Origin: Pachypanchax playfairii
Lineage: Eukaryota > Chordata > Actinopteri > Cyprinodontiformes > Aplocheilidae
NCBI GenBank assembly: GCA_006937955.1
Contig: SSNP01000043.1
Span: 3,450,216-3,514,215, forward strand
Direction: 5' to 3'
DNA: 64,000 nt
The translations under genes and the position numbers were made by a program. Under the pieces are notes generated by a model. That model did not search any database. It had not been told where the DNA came from and saw nothing but the letters and a program-made list of their open reading frames with translations. Below are positions 33,453-44,099 of this stretch, one piece after another (within the stretch, counting starts at the first letter, position 1; the number at the start of each line of letters is the position of its first letter).

Positions 33453-34230
33453 TTGTCACACTTAAAAGTTTCAACCTGAGTAAATACAAAATAAAATGCA
33501 GATTTTTACCTCTGTTGAAATTGGTGTTCGGGATTTAACAATAGAAAAGAGACTGGGGGGAAAATTGTACCCACGTGAGAGTTCTAAAATAAAAACCACT
33601 GCTGACCGAAACGAACACAAAGGCCTGTCTCACGATGGCCAAAAAACATCTAGATGATCCCCAAGACTTTTGGGCCAATATTCAGTCAACTGAGAAGACA
33701 AAAGTGCTTCTTCTTGTAAAGTGTGCATTCTTTTATATCTGGAGTAAAAGTAATTGGTCTATAAAGAAAACAAACAGCACATCGGCAGTCAATTATGGTG
33801 GTGGTGTGATGATGGAACCATGAATTCTTCACTTCCAGAAAATTCTGAATTAGATTGTCTGGCCTTCAGTTCAACACCTTAAAGGAATAATAGGTCCGAA
33901 TTTAAATCTGATTGAGATCATGTGGCGTAACCTTCAATACACTGTTTAAAAAGCTTCAAAACCCTCCAATGTGTCTGAATTAAAACAATTCTATGTAGAA
34001 GGGTGGTCCATAAATCCTTCACAGCGATGTGAAACGCTCCTTAACAGGTATTATAAATGCTTGATTGCAGTTGCTGCTGTCAAAAGGGGAACAACCAGTT
34101 ATTAGGTTTAGAGGGCAATTACTTTTTCACATATGCTCAAGTTGGTTTCGATTGTTTTTCCCTCTAATAAATGAAATCACTTTTAAAAACTTTGAAAACG
34201 TCTGTTTGTATTTACTCAGGTTAAATAAAA
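33453..34230 (+). mobile_element. Tc1-like transposon relic with degraded transposase
   Basis: The left end (from 33453, TTGTCACACTTAAAAGTTTC) and the right end (near 34120-34228, GGGCAATTACTTTTTCACA and onward) match the two ends of a common fish Tc1-like family. Between them lie transposase pieces. KHLDDPQDFWANIQSTEKTK (33640-33700) covers the region of the first catalytic aspartate, where the usual T-D-E is altered to T-E-K. Further on are YGGGVMM, a N-L-I-E-I-M-W-R-N-L segment and SNVSELKQFYVEGW. The C-terminal text runs SINPSQRCETLL and CLIAVAAVKRGTTSY, ending in a TAG. Internal deletions and stops make it inactive. Confidence 0.8.
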
Positions 34231-36894
34231 ACAGAACAGTTCTCTCATCAGTCTCTCCTAGTTGCTTCAGCTGAGATGAACAAAAAGCTTCATCCGTGCT
34301 TTTTTTCCCTGTCAGTGACTATTGGACACTGGAGACCAGAAGGTCTGTTTGTGAAAGTCTTCAGTGGCCAGTACTTTTAAAATGATCTGTCAAGTCTCAG
34401 CACAAACGTAGCTGCTTTCAAGAGCAACTGTAAATGCAGCACATGGATTGATTTCATTCCTCATCTGATGCACAGCGAAGAGTTCTGACAAAGACATATG
34501 GAGAAGAGTATTGCACAACAGCAGGTGGCTCAGCCTCTCATCTGAGATGTTTTCACTTGATTGTTTCAGGCAACATGCACCTTTAGACAAGCAATATACG
34601 CAGTGTTTGCAGGCAGGCAGGCAGTGATGTAGCCCAAACACAAAGCCAGCAGGAGGCAATGAATCTCTGCAGAAGCACAAATATCAAGCCGTAGAAAATA
34701 CTCCCAAGAGCTTTTTCCCCTTGTAGCATGGCAGGCTAATGTTTGTGCAAATACATTTCTGATATCATTAATTCATATATGTCAGCCTACATAAAACCAA
34801 ACGATTTATCACCACGCTCACATCCTGCATGTCATATGCTGACTAGCACATCAGGAAGTCAGTTGCATTTCTACCTCAAAACTGCATCACAGTCACTCTC
34901 TCTTCAGCTCAACCAGTCTCTGAGAAATCCTATCTTTCACCTTCAGTCCATTTGGATTTGAGAGGGGGGGTGAAACCAAACTGATGTTCAAAGTTTCTTC
35001 TTGAGAGAGACGCTGTCTGAGCTTTGGCAGCTGGACTGATAGCCAGCCCCGTGGAATGGCAGCTGTTGAAGGGCTTTTAAATTGCACCCAGGTTGATGGG
35101 TGGCTGTCAGCAGGGCAATGGACAGAGAATTTCAAAAGAAAGGAGGGGGGGGGGGGGNNNNNNNNNNGGGGGGGGGGGGGGGGCACATAGAGACACAGAT
35201 CAGGGAGCAACGAGTGAAGCTGGAAGGAACTGTGACCGTGACACTGAGGTGTACAAAAAAAAAATTTCAAACCAAATAAAAACCAAAGTGTAGACCCTTA
35301 CGGAAAAAAAAACAACATGTAGCATTTAGAATAAACGTATTTCACATATGATACGTGTGATTTTGGAACAAAAATCACACAAACGTTTTACATTTTCAAC
35401 ATGTTAATGTGATCCCATCTGAAAAACATTCAATTCATGTGTATTTTTCTGTAATGGGTAAAAGTGGGGATGAGATTTTGGAGGAGGGAAGAACGGTAAA
35501 GGGGTGATAACAGTGTTGGGAGAAATGGAGCGCCAAAGCCTGTCATCACAAGGGTTATTTAGGTAGAACACACATCATCATTGTTCATCAGCTCAGACTG
35601 TTTATATTCAGCAGGATAATTTCCATTTCCAAATTTAGCCGCTTCCCCCAGATACAAACGGACATGCGAGCCTCGTTTTATAGATGTATACACGTTTAAA
35701 TCCCACTTGTTCGGTGATTACAGTAGCTTCTACATATTCCCACTGGCTACAGAATGAAATCACAGTGATCCCACGGTAGTATTTCAAATTAAGTAATTTA
35801 GAAATACTGCGTTTTGCTATTTGCAATGTAGGGAAACACTGTGGGTGTCATGTAATGTGACTCTTTCAGCCTCACTGGCTAATATCAGCTTGCTGTGGTT
35901 GCGCTGTGCAACAGATGGCGTTTTAAGAAGGTCATCACGTCTATTTCAACAGTTGCTACACACGCTAGCACCATTATTTGGGGCTATTTAGGGCATAATG
36001 TAAAATCTGTCAAGGTGCCGTCAGACAGCAGCTGAATAAATACAACCCTTGTTAGGAATCTCTTAGACACTGTGGAGTTTCCCTGTAGAGTGTTTGAGAT
36101 TTGTTCACAGTGAAAAGCAAATTATGTTTTAATGATTTAATCGTCAGCTAATTTCTGCTGTTAAATATTCTGTTTTAGGAATATCTAGGGGCGGACTAGC
36201 ACTATTTTCTGCTAAACCAAGATTTTAAAAAACATCACTGAAAACAAAAGGTGTAAAACTCCAGGTAAAACTGATTGTTCCTTCACTTTTTATTCCCTAA
36301 AACCAACTGGCTCTGTCAGGTTCTGACAGTATTAAAGTGGCTACATTCAAGGCCAGTTATTAGCCATAAAGCTACAAAAGGTGTCAGGACCTCTGACAGG
36401 TGGTTCTCTCACTGCCTGCTGATTGCTCCAGTGTAACTATCAATCATTTTCTGTCTTGTCCACTGGTTTGAAAGACTATTTTTTTTAGGATCCAATGCCA
36501 CAGAGCTGTCTGAAATCTTCTTTTTGAGTTATTATTATTAAGGTTGACGAGTCACTGAACCAATCTTGTCACTTTTTGCTGATTATTCTTGTCATGATTT
36601 TTAATTTGCAGCTGCTCCTGCTGCTTTAGATAAACACAATAGCAATAAAATAACTGGTTTAACCACAAATGTGCTGTAATTTCTGGTAGTGGTACAATAT
36701 CATCTTCTCATACAGAGACAAATGGAAAAGAAATGCCCACTCCCTTCGGAGGTCTACATCTCAGTAAAAACATCATTCAATAATGCAGTTACCATGGTGA
36801 CCCTAATGAGCCACTGGTAGCAGCTTTAAAAATGTAAAAAGGCTTTAAAAAAAGGTTAAAAGCTTTAAAAAAAACAGCTTTTTTTTTTTTTTTT
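34231..36894. other. intergenic with assembly gap and CACATG-rich tract
   Basis: No gene recognised. A poly-G tract with Ns is at 35145-35183. Region 35325-35460 is rich in TTTCACATATG / ATACGTGTGA-type motifs like the tracts at 21830 and 57345. Three AGCTTTAAAAA-type units at about 20-bp spacing occur at 36821-36880, followed by poly-T. Confidence 0.4.
35158..35167. other. assembly gap (10 N) within poly-G
   Basis: Ten N bases flanked by 13 G on the left (35145-35157) and 16 G on the right (35168-35183). The N count is probably a placeholder; the true length of the homopolymer is unknown. Confidence 0.97.
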
Positions 36895-37126
36895 CTGTAT
36901 CCCAGTAGGGAGGGAGATCACCCCTCGATTGGAAGATCAGGGTTCAGTCTCCGGTGCCAACAGAGGCTACGTGTTAAATTGTCCTTGAACAAGATACTGA
37001 ACCCGAACTGTCTAATCGGGGAAGTTGTCTTCTGATAGGAGGAACCGGTTTCAATCCCGAGTCCTGGCAGACGCTACATGTCAAAGTATCCTTGGGCAAT
37101 ATACTGAACCCCGCAACTGATCATGG
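36895..37126 (+). repeat. tandem pair of SINE-like units
   Basis: Unit 1 (36895-37020) and unit 2 (37021-37126) share the same order of motifs. These are a B-box-like GGTTCAGTCTCC or GGTTTCAATCCC, then GAGGCTACGTG or GACGCTACATG. TGTCCTTGAACAAGATACTG or TATCCTTGGGCAATATACTG follows, then AACCC. This 'CTACATGTC-AAGTGTCCTTGGGCAAGACACTGAACCCC' style text, here paraphrased in pieces, is a common fish short interspersed repeat. The two units look like an ancient tandem duplication or insertion of one copy beside another. Confidence 0.6.
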
Positions 37127-37723
37127 AAAATATCCTGTTAATCAGTTACAGGACAATTTTTCTCTTTCTTGGTTTCACATTGAAACTTTGTGTGATAAAA
37201 ATCTACAGGTCCTTGATCATCTCATAAAGATAAAAAAAAAAGCTATATATCTCAATTAACTGTAGCTATTTGGTCAGTCTCTAACCTTCTGAGCAACTCC
37301 CACATTTTAATTAGTCCTAAACAAAAAGGGAAGTTGCTCAGCACCTCTCCTGCTCCATTCCCCCCTCTTTGATTTTGTGGCTCAATGAAAATCCATGGGA
37401 ACTGCAACACGTTCAAGCAGTGATTGAATAGCAGGATTTTTGTAACAGCTTGGGAAATTGCAAGGGCTTCAAAGTGTCAGACACATATGCCTGCCAAATG
37501 TAATCACAGGGTAATAAATGTTTGCCCTTTAAACTTTAAGAAGGCACAGTGGTACTGAATGAGTGCAAAGCAGCAGATCATTGCATTGCGCTTGTGTGAT
37601 TAGAATTATTTTCAATTTACAGAACGCACTGAACTTATTCCACAGACAGCATCAGTTTTTGTGTTAAAGGTGCAGAAATTGATTCTATTCTAACATGCAT
37701 TTGTTGTTTTTGTCATTTTGCAG
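37127..37723. other. intergenic, nothing recognised
   Basis: AT-rich sequence without repeat ends or exon-like patches before the candidate micro-exon. Confidence 0.4.
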
Positions 37724-37761
37724 CTTTTGAACTGTTGGAAAGGTTGCTTGAGCTCTGAAAG
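37724..37761 (+). other. candidate 38-bp micro-exon
   Basis: A T-rich tract ending tttttgtcattttgcag (37707-37723) is a near-consensus splice acceptor. Thirty-eight bases later CTGAAAG|gtaagt (junction 37761/37762) is a consensus donor. One frame through the segment is open (LLNCWKGCLSSE), while the other two contain stops. It could be an exon of a non-coding RNA, an alternative upstream 5'UTR exon of the gene starting at 58 kb (same strand, about 20 kb away), or chance. Confidence 0.3.
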
Positions 37762-40700
37762 GTAAGTTACCTGATGGAAGAATTACTGCAAAGATGTTTG
37801 TTTTTTTAGAATATTTTTAGCTCGTATTAATGCTGGTGGCAGCAGAATGCTGTTCAATTAGCAGAGTCTCAGAGATGATGAGGTGCCGCTTCAGAAACAA
37901 CAAATCTTGTCCAGCCAATAAGAACTTGTGTTTAAAATGTCTGGTGGAGATAAATGAAACGACATGCTCCTTGTCTCTGTTACCTGTGCAAAATGGAAGG
38001 ACATGAAAAGTGCCAGAAATCATTTGATAGCTGCACAAATCTAGATGTCCTGCATGTGGGCGCTAACTGTGTGTGTGACTTGATGGTTTTACATTCTTGT
38101 TAGAATATTCATCCTTTCTACCGGCTTTAACAGTTCAGCTGTTTCACTGTTGTGGTTCATATATTTGATTCTGAGCTGTATGTTTACATTTCTACCGAAT
38201 ATTCTCAACTCTGGTTTCTGTATTTGCCAATCTTCAGGTAGTTAATTTTACATTTTGGAAAATGTTTATCAAGCAAAACCTCGCGAGGGAAGACCAGTGT
38301 CTTCTCACCACGGGACGCAGACAGGATCATGTCTGAACACCAATCTCTTGAGTTAAAAGTTTAATTTGTAGCCACAAATCAATCACTGAAAATTTGATTT
38401 TATAGATAAAACTGTAGACAATGGAAAATATCAAGTTAAACATAAGTTTTAATCAAACAAAATGATTTAAAAAAGAAAGAAATTTACCTTAAGCAAATAA
38501 ATGCACTGCAAGAAGTTCAAATATATCAAACTACTTTCAAATCTACATGAAACTCAATGTAAAAATAAGCTAGTTTTTATTCTACTTTCTCCATTTTCAA
38601 ACATATGAAAGAAACCGCAAACAGCTGTAACCAGTCCAGATGTTTACAGTGTCGAACTAATGAGTTTACTGACATCAGGAAGCAAAGCCACATCCTAAAA
38701 TCAGCTTCAAACCAGAACCAACCATTTCCATTTTCCACTGTCTGTGAAGTTGTCATTACACTCCAGCAACAAGTTTACATGATAAATCAGACACTTTGTT
38801 GTCTCTTCAGTTGTGGGACGTCCCATAAACCTGATTGGTTGGATTTGTTTGGTGGGAAATGCCTGGGAAATCTACCCCACAGCAAAAAACATGTTTCAAA
38901 AGATGTTTTCCACCAAATGCAAATAAAGATCATTCAGTTGACGTGGTGAAATTCTCAAGAACTGCTTTATTTTTTCCCATTCGTTAGTTGACCACCATAG
39001 TTTTCTATGTTTAGCAGGAAAGACATTGAACTAATGGAACACAATGTTTCCATAACCTTTGCAAGAATTACCAGAAAGGAATATTTATGTTTTGTTTACT
39101 TATTGAACAGTTTAAACTTACTACTTTTACTGTAGGTATTTTATGTTTTCAGTAGTACAATTGTATAAAAAATTATATTAAAAAAAATAAATAAATAGTA
39201 AACATAAAAACTAGTCCCAGTGATCTCAAACTAAATATTTGTTACAGAATAATAATCCTCATCTTAATAAGTTGAACTTTAAGGGATTTTCTCACTTGAT
39301 TTCTCAGGTTTTGGAGCAGTAATCACACGAGTCATCTCTGCTGTCTCGTGTCTCAGTAGATCATGGTGAAGGAACAGTTTGTAGCAGCGAGGGCATAATT
39401 AGTGATAGACCCTGAACCCGTCATACTCTGTTAGTGCGCCTCACTTTAATCCTGGAGAGGTCGCATGTCTGCAGGTGTGGATCCTCACTAAGCTGCGTCA
39501 CTGTGTATGTGCCTACTGACTTTATCAAGCCAATATAAGTTAAACCATTCCTTTTTTTTTTTTTTTGCCATCTGATGATAATGATGCTTATGACAGAATG
39601 TGTGAAGGATGAATGAAGAAAATGTGGGTTCATTGCAACTGAAATCATCATGTAGTAATCAGTAATATCACAGTTGTGCAGGTCTTTTATACTTTTTAGA
39701 CTCTTGTTGAGTCTTTCACCCTATAGGCCGAACCGCCCTCTTCCCTGTCCATCAACATTCTGACTTCATTATTCTCAATTCTCTTTTCCCCTCTTAAGAT
39801 TTTGGCATCAGTGAAGGACATGATAATTAGAAAAAAAACACAAACCATAAATGAGGGATTACACAGAGAATTAATCAAGGTCTAGGTTTAGTATAAAATG
39901 CAACTAAATCTGCACCCATTCAAGGATGCAAATTTATCAAAGTGAGACGCAGGGTGCAGGTGCAAGCCCAGAGCCATTTCAGGGAGAAGTCCCCTCAGCT
40001 GTACCACATGGCACCTACACAGATAGCAGTTTTTTTCTGCTTGAGTTGTTCCATCACACAATATTAATTTTAGAAAAAGTGTGATGAAAATTGAACAATA
40101 AACTTACTCCTTCTGCTCAGTTTCTGACCAGAAACCTGTAAATAAAAGAAAAATGTGAAGTTTGTTTTGTCTTTAATCATAGGAGCGATATAAAAAAGGA
40201 AGCACCACACAACAAGATTGCATCAGGGTTGTTTAGTATTATTGTGGACCTTTATACTTTGGATGTGCCGTCATCAGAAGGGACACTGTGATCTATATCA
40301 GCATTCAGATACACATCAAAGTTCACTGACTGCTTAAAGCCCTTGTGATGTTGATTATCTTCAGTAAGACTAATTCTCTATGTATTCAGGCTCAATTAGG
40401 ACAGCTTTCAAACCAATAAACCCAATGGATGAAGCAACAGCACTGCGTTCCAGAGCTGTTTACTCTGGCAAAAAAGGTGTTTATGGAAATAGAATTTGAA
40501 TTACTTAAATTAATATTTAGTAACAAAAAGGCTCTGGGTCACTTTGTCTCTCGGCCACATCATGCCTGTGAAGTTTTAGTTAATTTGTAGCTATACGACT
40601 TTTTTATGCTCAACTGTAATTCATTGTTTAGTGTTCAAAGAGTCCATGCAGCTTGTTTGTGCTTGATTTTTCTTTTTTGTGCAGGGCTTGTATATTTTAC

Positions 40701-41544
40701 TCTGTGCATATCAGACGATTGTTTCCAAGTGCTTGCATGAATCAATGCTTTGCCGGATCGTGTTCTGGTGACTGCATGCGGCTCAATACTACCAATTTAT
40801 GTTTTAATTACAATGATCTAATGGTAAAAGCTTGGCCTGTGCTCACATAATCAGCACCAACAAGCCCAACGGCGTCTAACATATTTTACATCCAATGTTA
40901 CTGTTTACAGACACAGACATATGGTAGGTTTGACAGTGTTCATTAATTATGCCTCAACTATCCTGATTTGTGGTGGTGGAGATGATGGAGGACGGTACGG
41001 TTTTTGCAGACATGGTGACAGATGACTGAGTCCTGAAAGAGATACGAGCACAATAGCAGCTTTGGGGTGGCGGTTGTCTCAAAAACATGTCTGTTTTTTA
41101 TATTTACAGCACTGCAGTGACTTGTTTTGATAAAATGTCAAATAGAATAGGTAAATTTAGGCACATTTGATGATTCGCGATCAGTTTTAGTTCAGACTGA
41201 TGAGAAATTCAGAACTCTGACAACCTTGGTGGGCAATATTCGGAACCAGACTGGAGTTTATTCTTTTCCATGTATGTTCTCTGTTTGTTTTTTTGGGTTG
41301 GCAGAACAGTGTATCATTTGATCACTTGCCATTAGAGGTGATTGCTTAACTCACTATGTCATATAAATGGCTTCTGGCAATCCTAAAAGCCATAAATTTT
41401 ATTGAGTCCTGTAATTAAGGGTGAATCAATACAGACAGTTGCTTTCACAGCTTCTCTGGACCATGTTAGTAGGCGCACTTCTTTGTTCCATTGCAGATTC
41501 TCACCATAATCAGTTCAAAAATGCAAAGAAAAGAGTTCACAACA
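37762..41544. other. intergenic, no gene recognised
   Basis: About 3.8 kb of AT-rich DNA. The stretch 40640-40870 has a balanced composition and could be conserved non-coding sequence. The frame at 38605-38949 (plus, 114 codons) has no recognisable domain and stop-poor AT-rich codon use, so I do not call it a gene. Confidence 0.4.
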
Positions 41545-42223
41545 GGGCTGCATGATCTATTGACAATTTACCGCTGTCATGATATAGTTGTATTTTGTAT
41601 CAGTATTTTAAAGAAATGCAATAAATCAGTATAAGCACACATAGTAGCATATTCTATGTGCCAGATGTTCATGCTTTGCACTCCAATCCTGCATTCGACC
41701 AATCAGAGGAGTGAGTAAAGCGAAGGTTTTCTGCAACTCTCATCAAAATGTTTAATAGCACTACAATCGTATGTTTTCCTAAAATCATACAGAAATGAAT
41801 GGTTACCATGGTAGAATTTGCACACAGTTAGTATTATTTTAAAAATGCCAATTTAAACCAGATTCTGTGACTGTTACAAACTAAATCTAAGGTTCTGATT
41901 GCTAACCAGATTCAGCGTCACGTCACGTTAGTCTGAATTTTTTCTCCTGCTACTAAGTAATATAATACAGTAATATCATTATTGATATATTTATAATGCT
42001 GAAAAACCCAGTAATAAATCTACTGTAACAAAATTTCAGTTTGTTTGAGAACTTTACAGGTAAATTCTTATTTTAGAAAGTGCTCAATTTTCACATGTTT
42101 ATAATACAAAATGTTCCTGCGGTTTCACCCACAGGTGCATTAAACATATAAAAAGTAGCGTCATAACTTTAAAAGCATCTATCAGGAATCAAGTGAAAAT
42201 ACTGAAAACCGAATCATGAGCCC
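41545..42223. mobile_element. probable hAT relic
   Basis: The left end CAGGGCTGCATGATCTATTG is the style of the widespread fish and mammal hAT terminus (CAGGGCTGCACGATTAATCG). About 680 bp later GAATCATGAGCCCT gives, reversed, AGGGCTCATGATTC. The ends therefore match as AGGGCT(G)CATGAT with one indel. The interior carries the phrase CACTCCAATCCTGCA and CCAATCAGAGGAGTGAG that I associate with this family. I could not find a convincing 8-bp duplication, and no coding region remains. Confidence 0.5.
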
Positions 42224-42859
42224 TAATTTGTTGTTTCATCATATGCCGTTTGCAGATGCTCCACCAGTCGCACCTATTATAAAACAGCCGAAAAGAAGGA
42301 CTCATGGTGCGCTGCTGTCAGATCTCTTAAGTTGATAGCTGTGTCTTTGACAGAAAAGAATTCCTCCCCACTGTGTGCAAACAACAGCTGGTGAAGACAA
42401 CATGATGCGGAGGCCATGGACGAGTGAGCCATCAAACCTCAGTCTCTGACAGCATTTTGGCAAGCCTTGTTTCACGAGAGTCTGTCTCGCTATGCTTTGC
42501 TTTTATGGCGCATGAATCAATAATGATTGTGCTGTGTTCTCACTCGAATGGCAGAAGTGTCCCCCCCATGTGGCAACATTCAAAAGACTGGCATTGTGCA
42601 GGGATGGATCAGGAAGTACCCAGAAACTAGCATGAATGAAATAAATCACAGTTCCCCGGAGATTAAGAGTCGTTAGCTGGAAAATGTTCTGAGTGTAATG
42701 CCTTTGGGTAACAACCTTCCTCTAAAAAATATACAAGAACTAATACGTTTTTCACTCTAAAATCTGCTATTTTATATAAAGCAATGCTGCACATTTAAAC
42801 AGATCAAACAAAATGTTACAGAGTTGATCTATAAAGTTATGTAAAAGGATAACTCCCTA
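42224..42859. other. intergenic, nothing recognised
   Basis: AT-rich sequence. The 68-codon frame at 42424-42630 shows no domain. Confidence 0.4.
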
Positions 42860-42932
42860 ACACGGCGACCTTCACCTACCAGCCCCCCCCATGAGCCTGG
42901 GCCGGAACAAGGGGTATAGAATGGATGGATAG
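42860..42932 (+). repeat. 3' tail of the tRNA-like SINE family (truncated)
   Basis: GCGACCTTCACC ... GGGGTATAGAATGGATGGAT resembles the conserved tail of the SINE at 9717 (CGACCCTG ... GAAAATGGATGGATGG). The head and body are absent. Confidence 0.45.
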
Positions 42933-44007
42933 CTACAGGTTAGAATTGTTCAAACATTCTGCTTTACTGGCATTCAATGAAACCATGCTATCAAATTAAA
43001 TCTCAACAACCTAATCTTCAGCTCCATCGGCATCTAAATCCAAACCAAACTCTCATTTATTTGTACTTTACCCCCTTCTTAAAGCAAAGTGATTAGAACT
43101 GAAGCTGAATAAAGCAAAACCACCATTTCAGAAATGCATTCAGTCCCAACGGGACCTTGTTCAACCCCCAAAGCCTTGGCTACATTATCAGCACCAGGGG
43201 ATCAGGCAATCTCTCCTTTCCTCTTCAGAAAGCCAGCCCAGTGTGTTCCTTGGTCTTTGGTGTAATCTCTTTGGCTGTCGACAGATTTAGCAAGGGGTCA
43301 GCTGTGATAACAGGATCGCTCAGGTGGAGACAGTCGGAGGGACAGAAGCTAACAAAAAGAGAGAAATATGGCCTAGAGAAAAGGGAATTCTGCTTGTTTA
43401 TTCCCACTTCTGACTTGGACATGAAACCATATTTAATATCATGATATAAAGAAAGTGTGCCCCCTTCCAAGGACCCACGAATCAGGACATGTTAAAAAAT
43501 GACCTGGTCCTCAAATTAACAATACTTTAAAAAGTATACCATTATTGTGAAAGAAACAAAAATTATTTCAAAATGTAGAACTAATTTGGGGAATTTGAGG
43601 ACTGTGCTGCCTCTGTGAGTGCTTTGGGATGGGGAAGGGAGCACAGCAAGATGCTAAGAATCATATCTTTTTTCATGTTGGAGTCTCTAGAAAAAGTTGC
43701 TTGAAAAAGTTATTTGCAAGTGTTTTTTTGAAAATGAGTCATTAGAAGATGAATCCTCACTCAATACGGTGACAAAGTTGCTAACTTAACAACACCGGTT
43801 CCTCTGGCACAACCTTGTTCTGTAAGCTGGATTCTTGCTAGATTTGGAGTTTTCCAAACCCATGAAAATCCATCTTGTACTGCTCCAACTAAACCGTCCA
43901 ACTCGACTCCATTGGTGGTGTTGACCAGTCATGTGTTAGCATTGTGCTTTAGGGCGGGTGTTCAGGTATGAAGAAAGCGGCAAGTGCCCAGGCAAAGCAA
44001 AATAAAC
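42933..44007. other. intergenic; CpG-richer just before the 44.0 kb exon
   Basis: Mostly unremarkable AT-rich sequence. From about 43920 the composition shifts (agggcgggtg, gccgcgccgg), consistent with a small promoter or the inside of a transposon. Confidence 0.4.
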
Positions 44008-44099
44008 ATGGCCGCGCCGGTGGAGGTACGCGTAGAAGTGGCTATTGAATCTGTTTTAAGAGAACTAGAGACAATGTATTTGTTAAAAAATGGGCAAAG
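44008..44099 (+). CDS. candidate first coding exon, unidentified (possibly transposon-encoded)
   Basis: An ATG in good context (aaacATGGCC) opens a 30-codon frame with two extra bases. The peptide starts MAAPVEVRVEVAIESVLREL and continues ETMYLLKNGQ. The frame ends at a consensus donor (CAAAG|gtaaga, junction 44099/44100); reading through would hit TAA at once. The GC-rich start, amphipathic acidic helix and perfect donor suggest a genuine exon 1. I have a weak impression that the text resembles the N-terminus of RecQ-like helicase proteins carried by fish mobile elements, where a K-x-x-Q-R motif precedes the helicase core. Thirty residues cannot confirm that. The CpG-rich flanks and the repeat-like text at 44170-44340 favour a transposon over a host gene. 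Confidence 0.4.

Noticed and set aside
34893..35270. Open frame crossing the N gap (and its plus-strand counterpart 35093-35293)
   Set aside because: The apparent Pro or Gly run is translated poly-G/poly-C around ten Ns.
38605..38949. 114-codon plus-strand frame
   Set aside because: No domain, AT-rich codon use equal to the surroundings, no splice or promoter signals.
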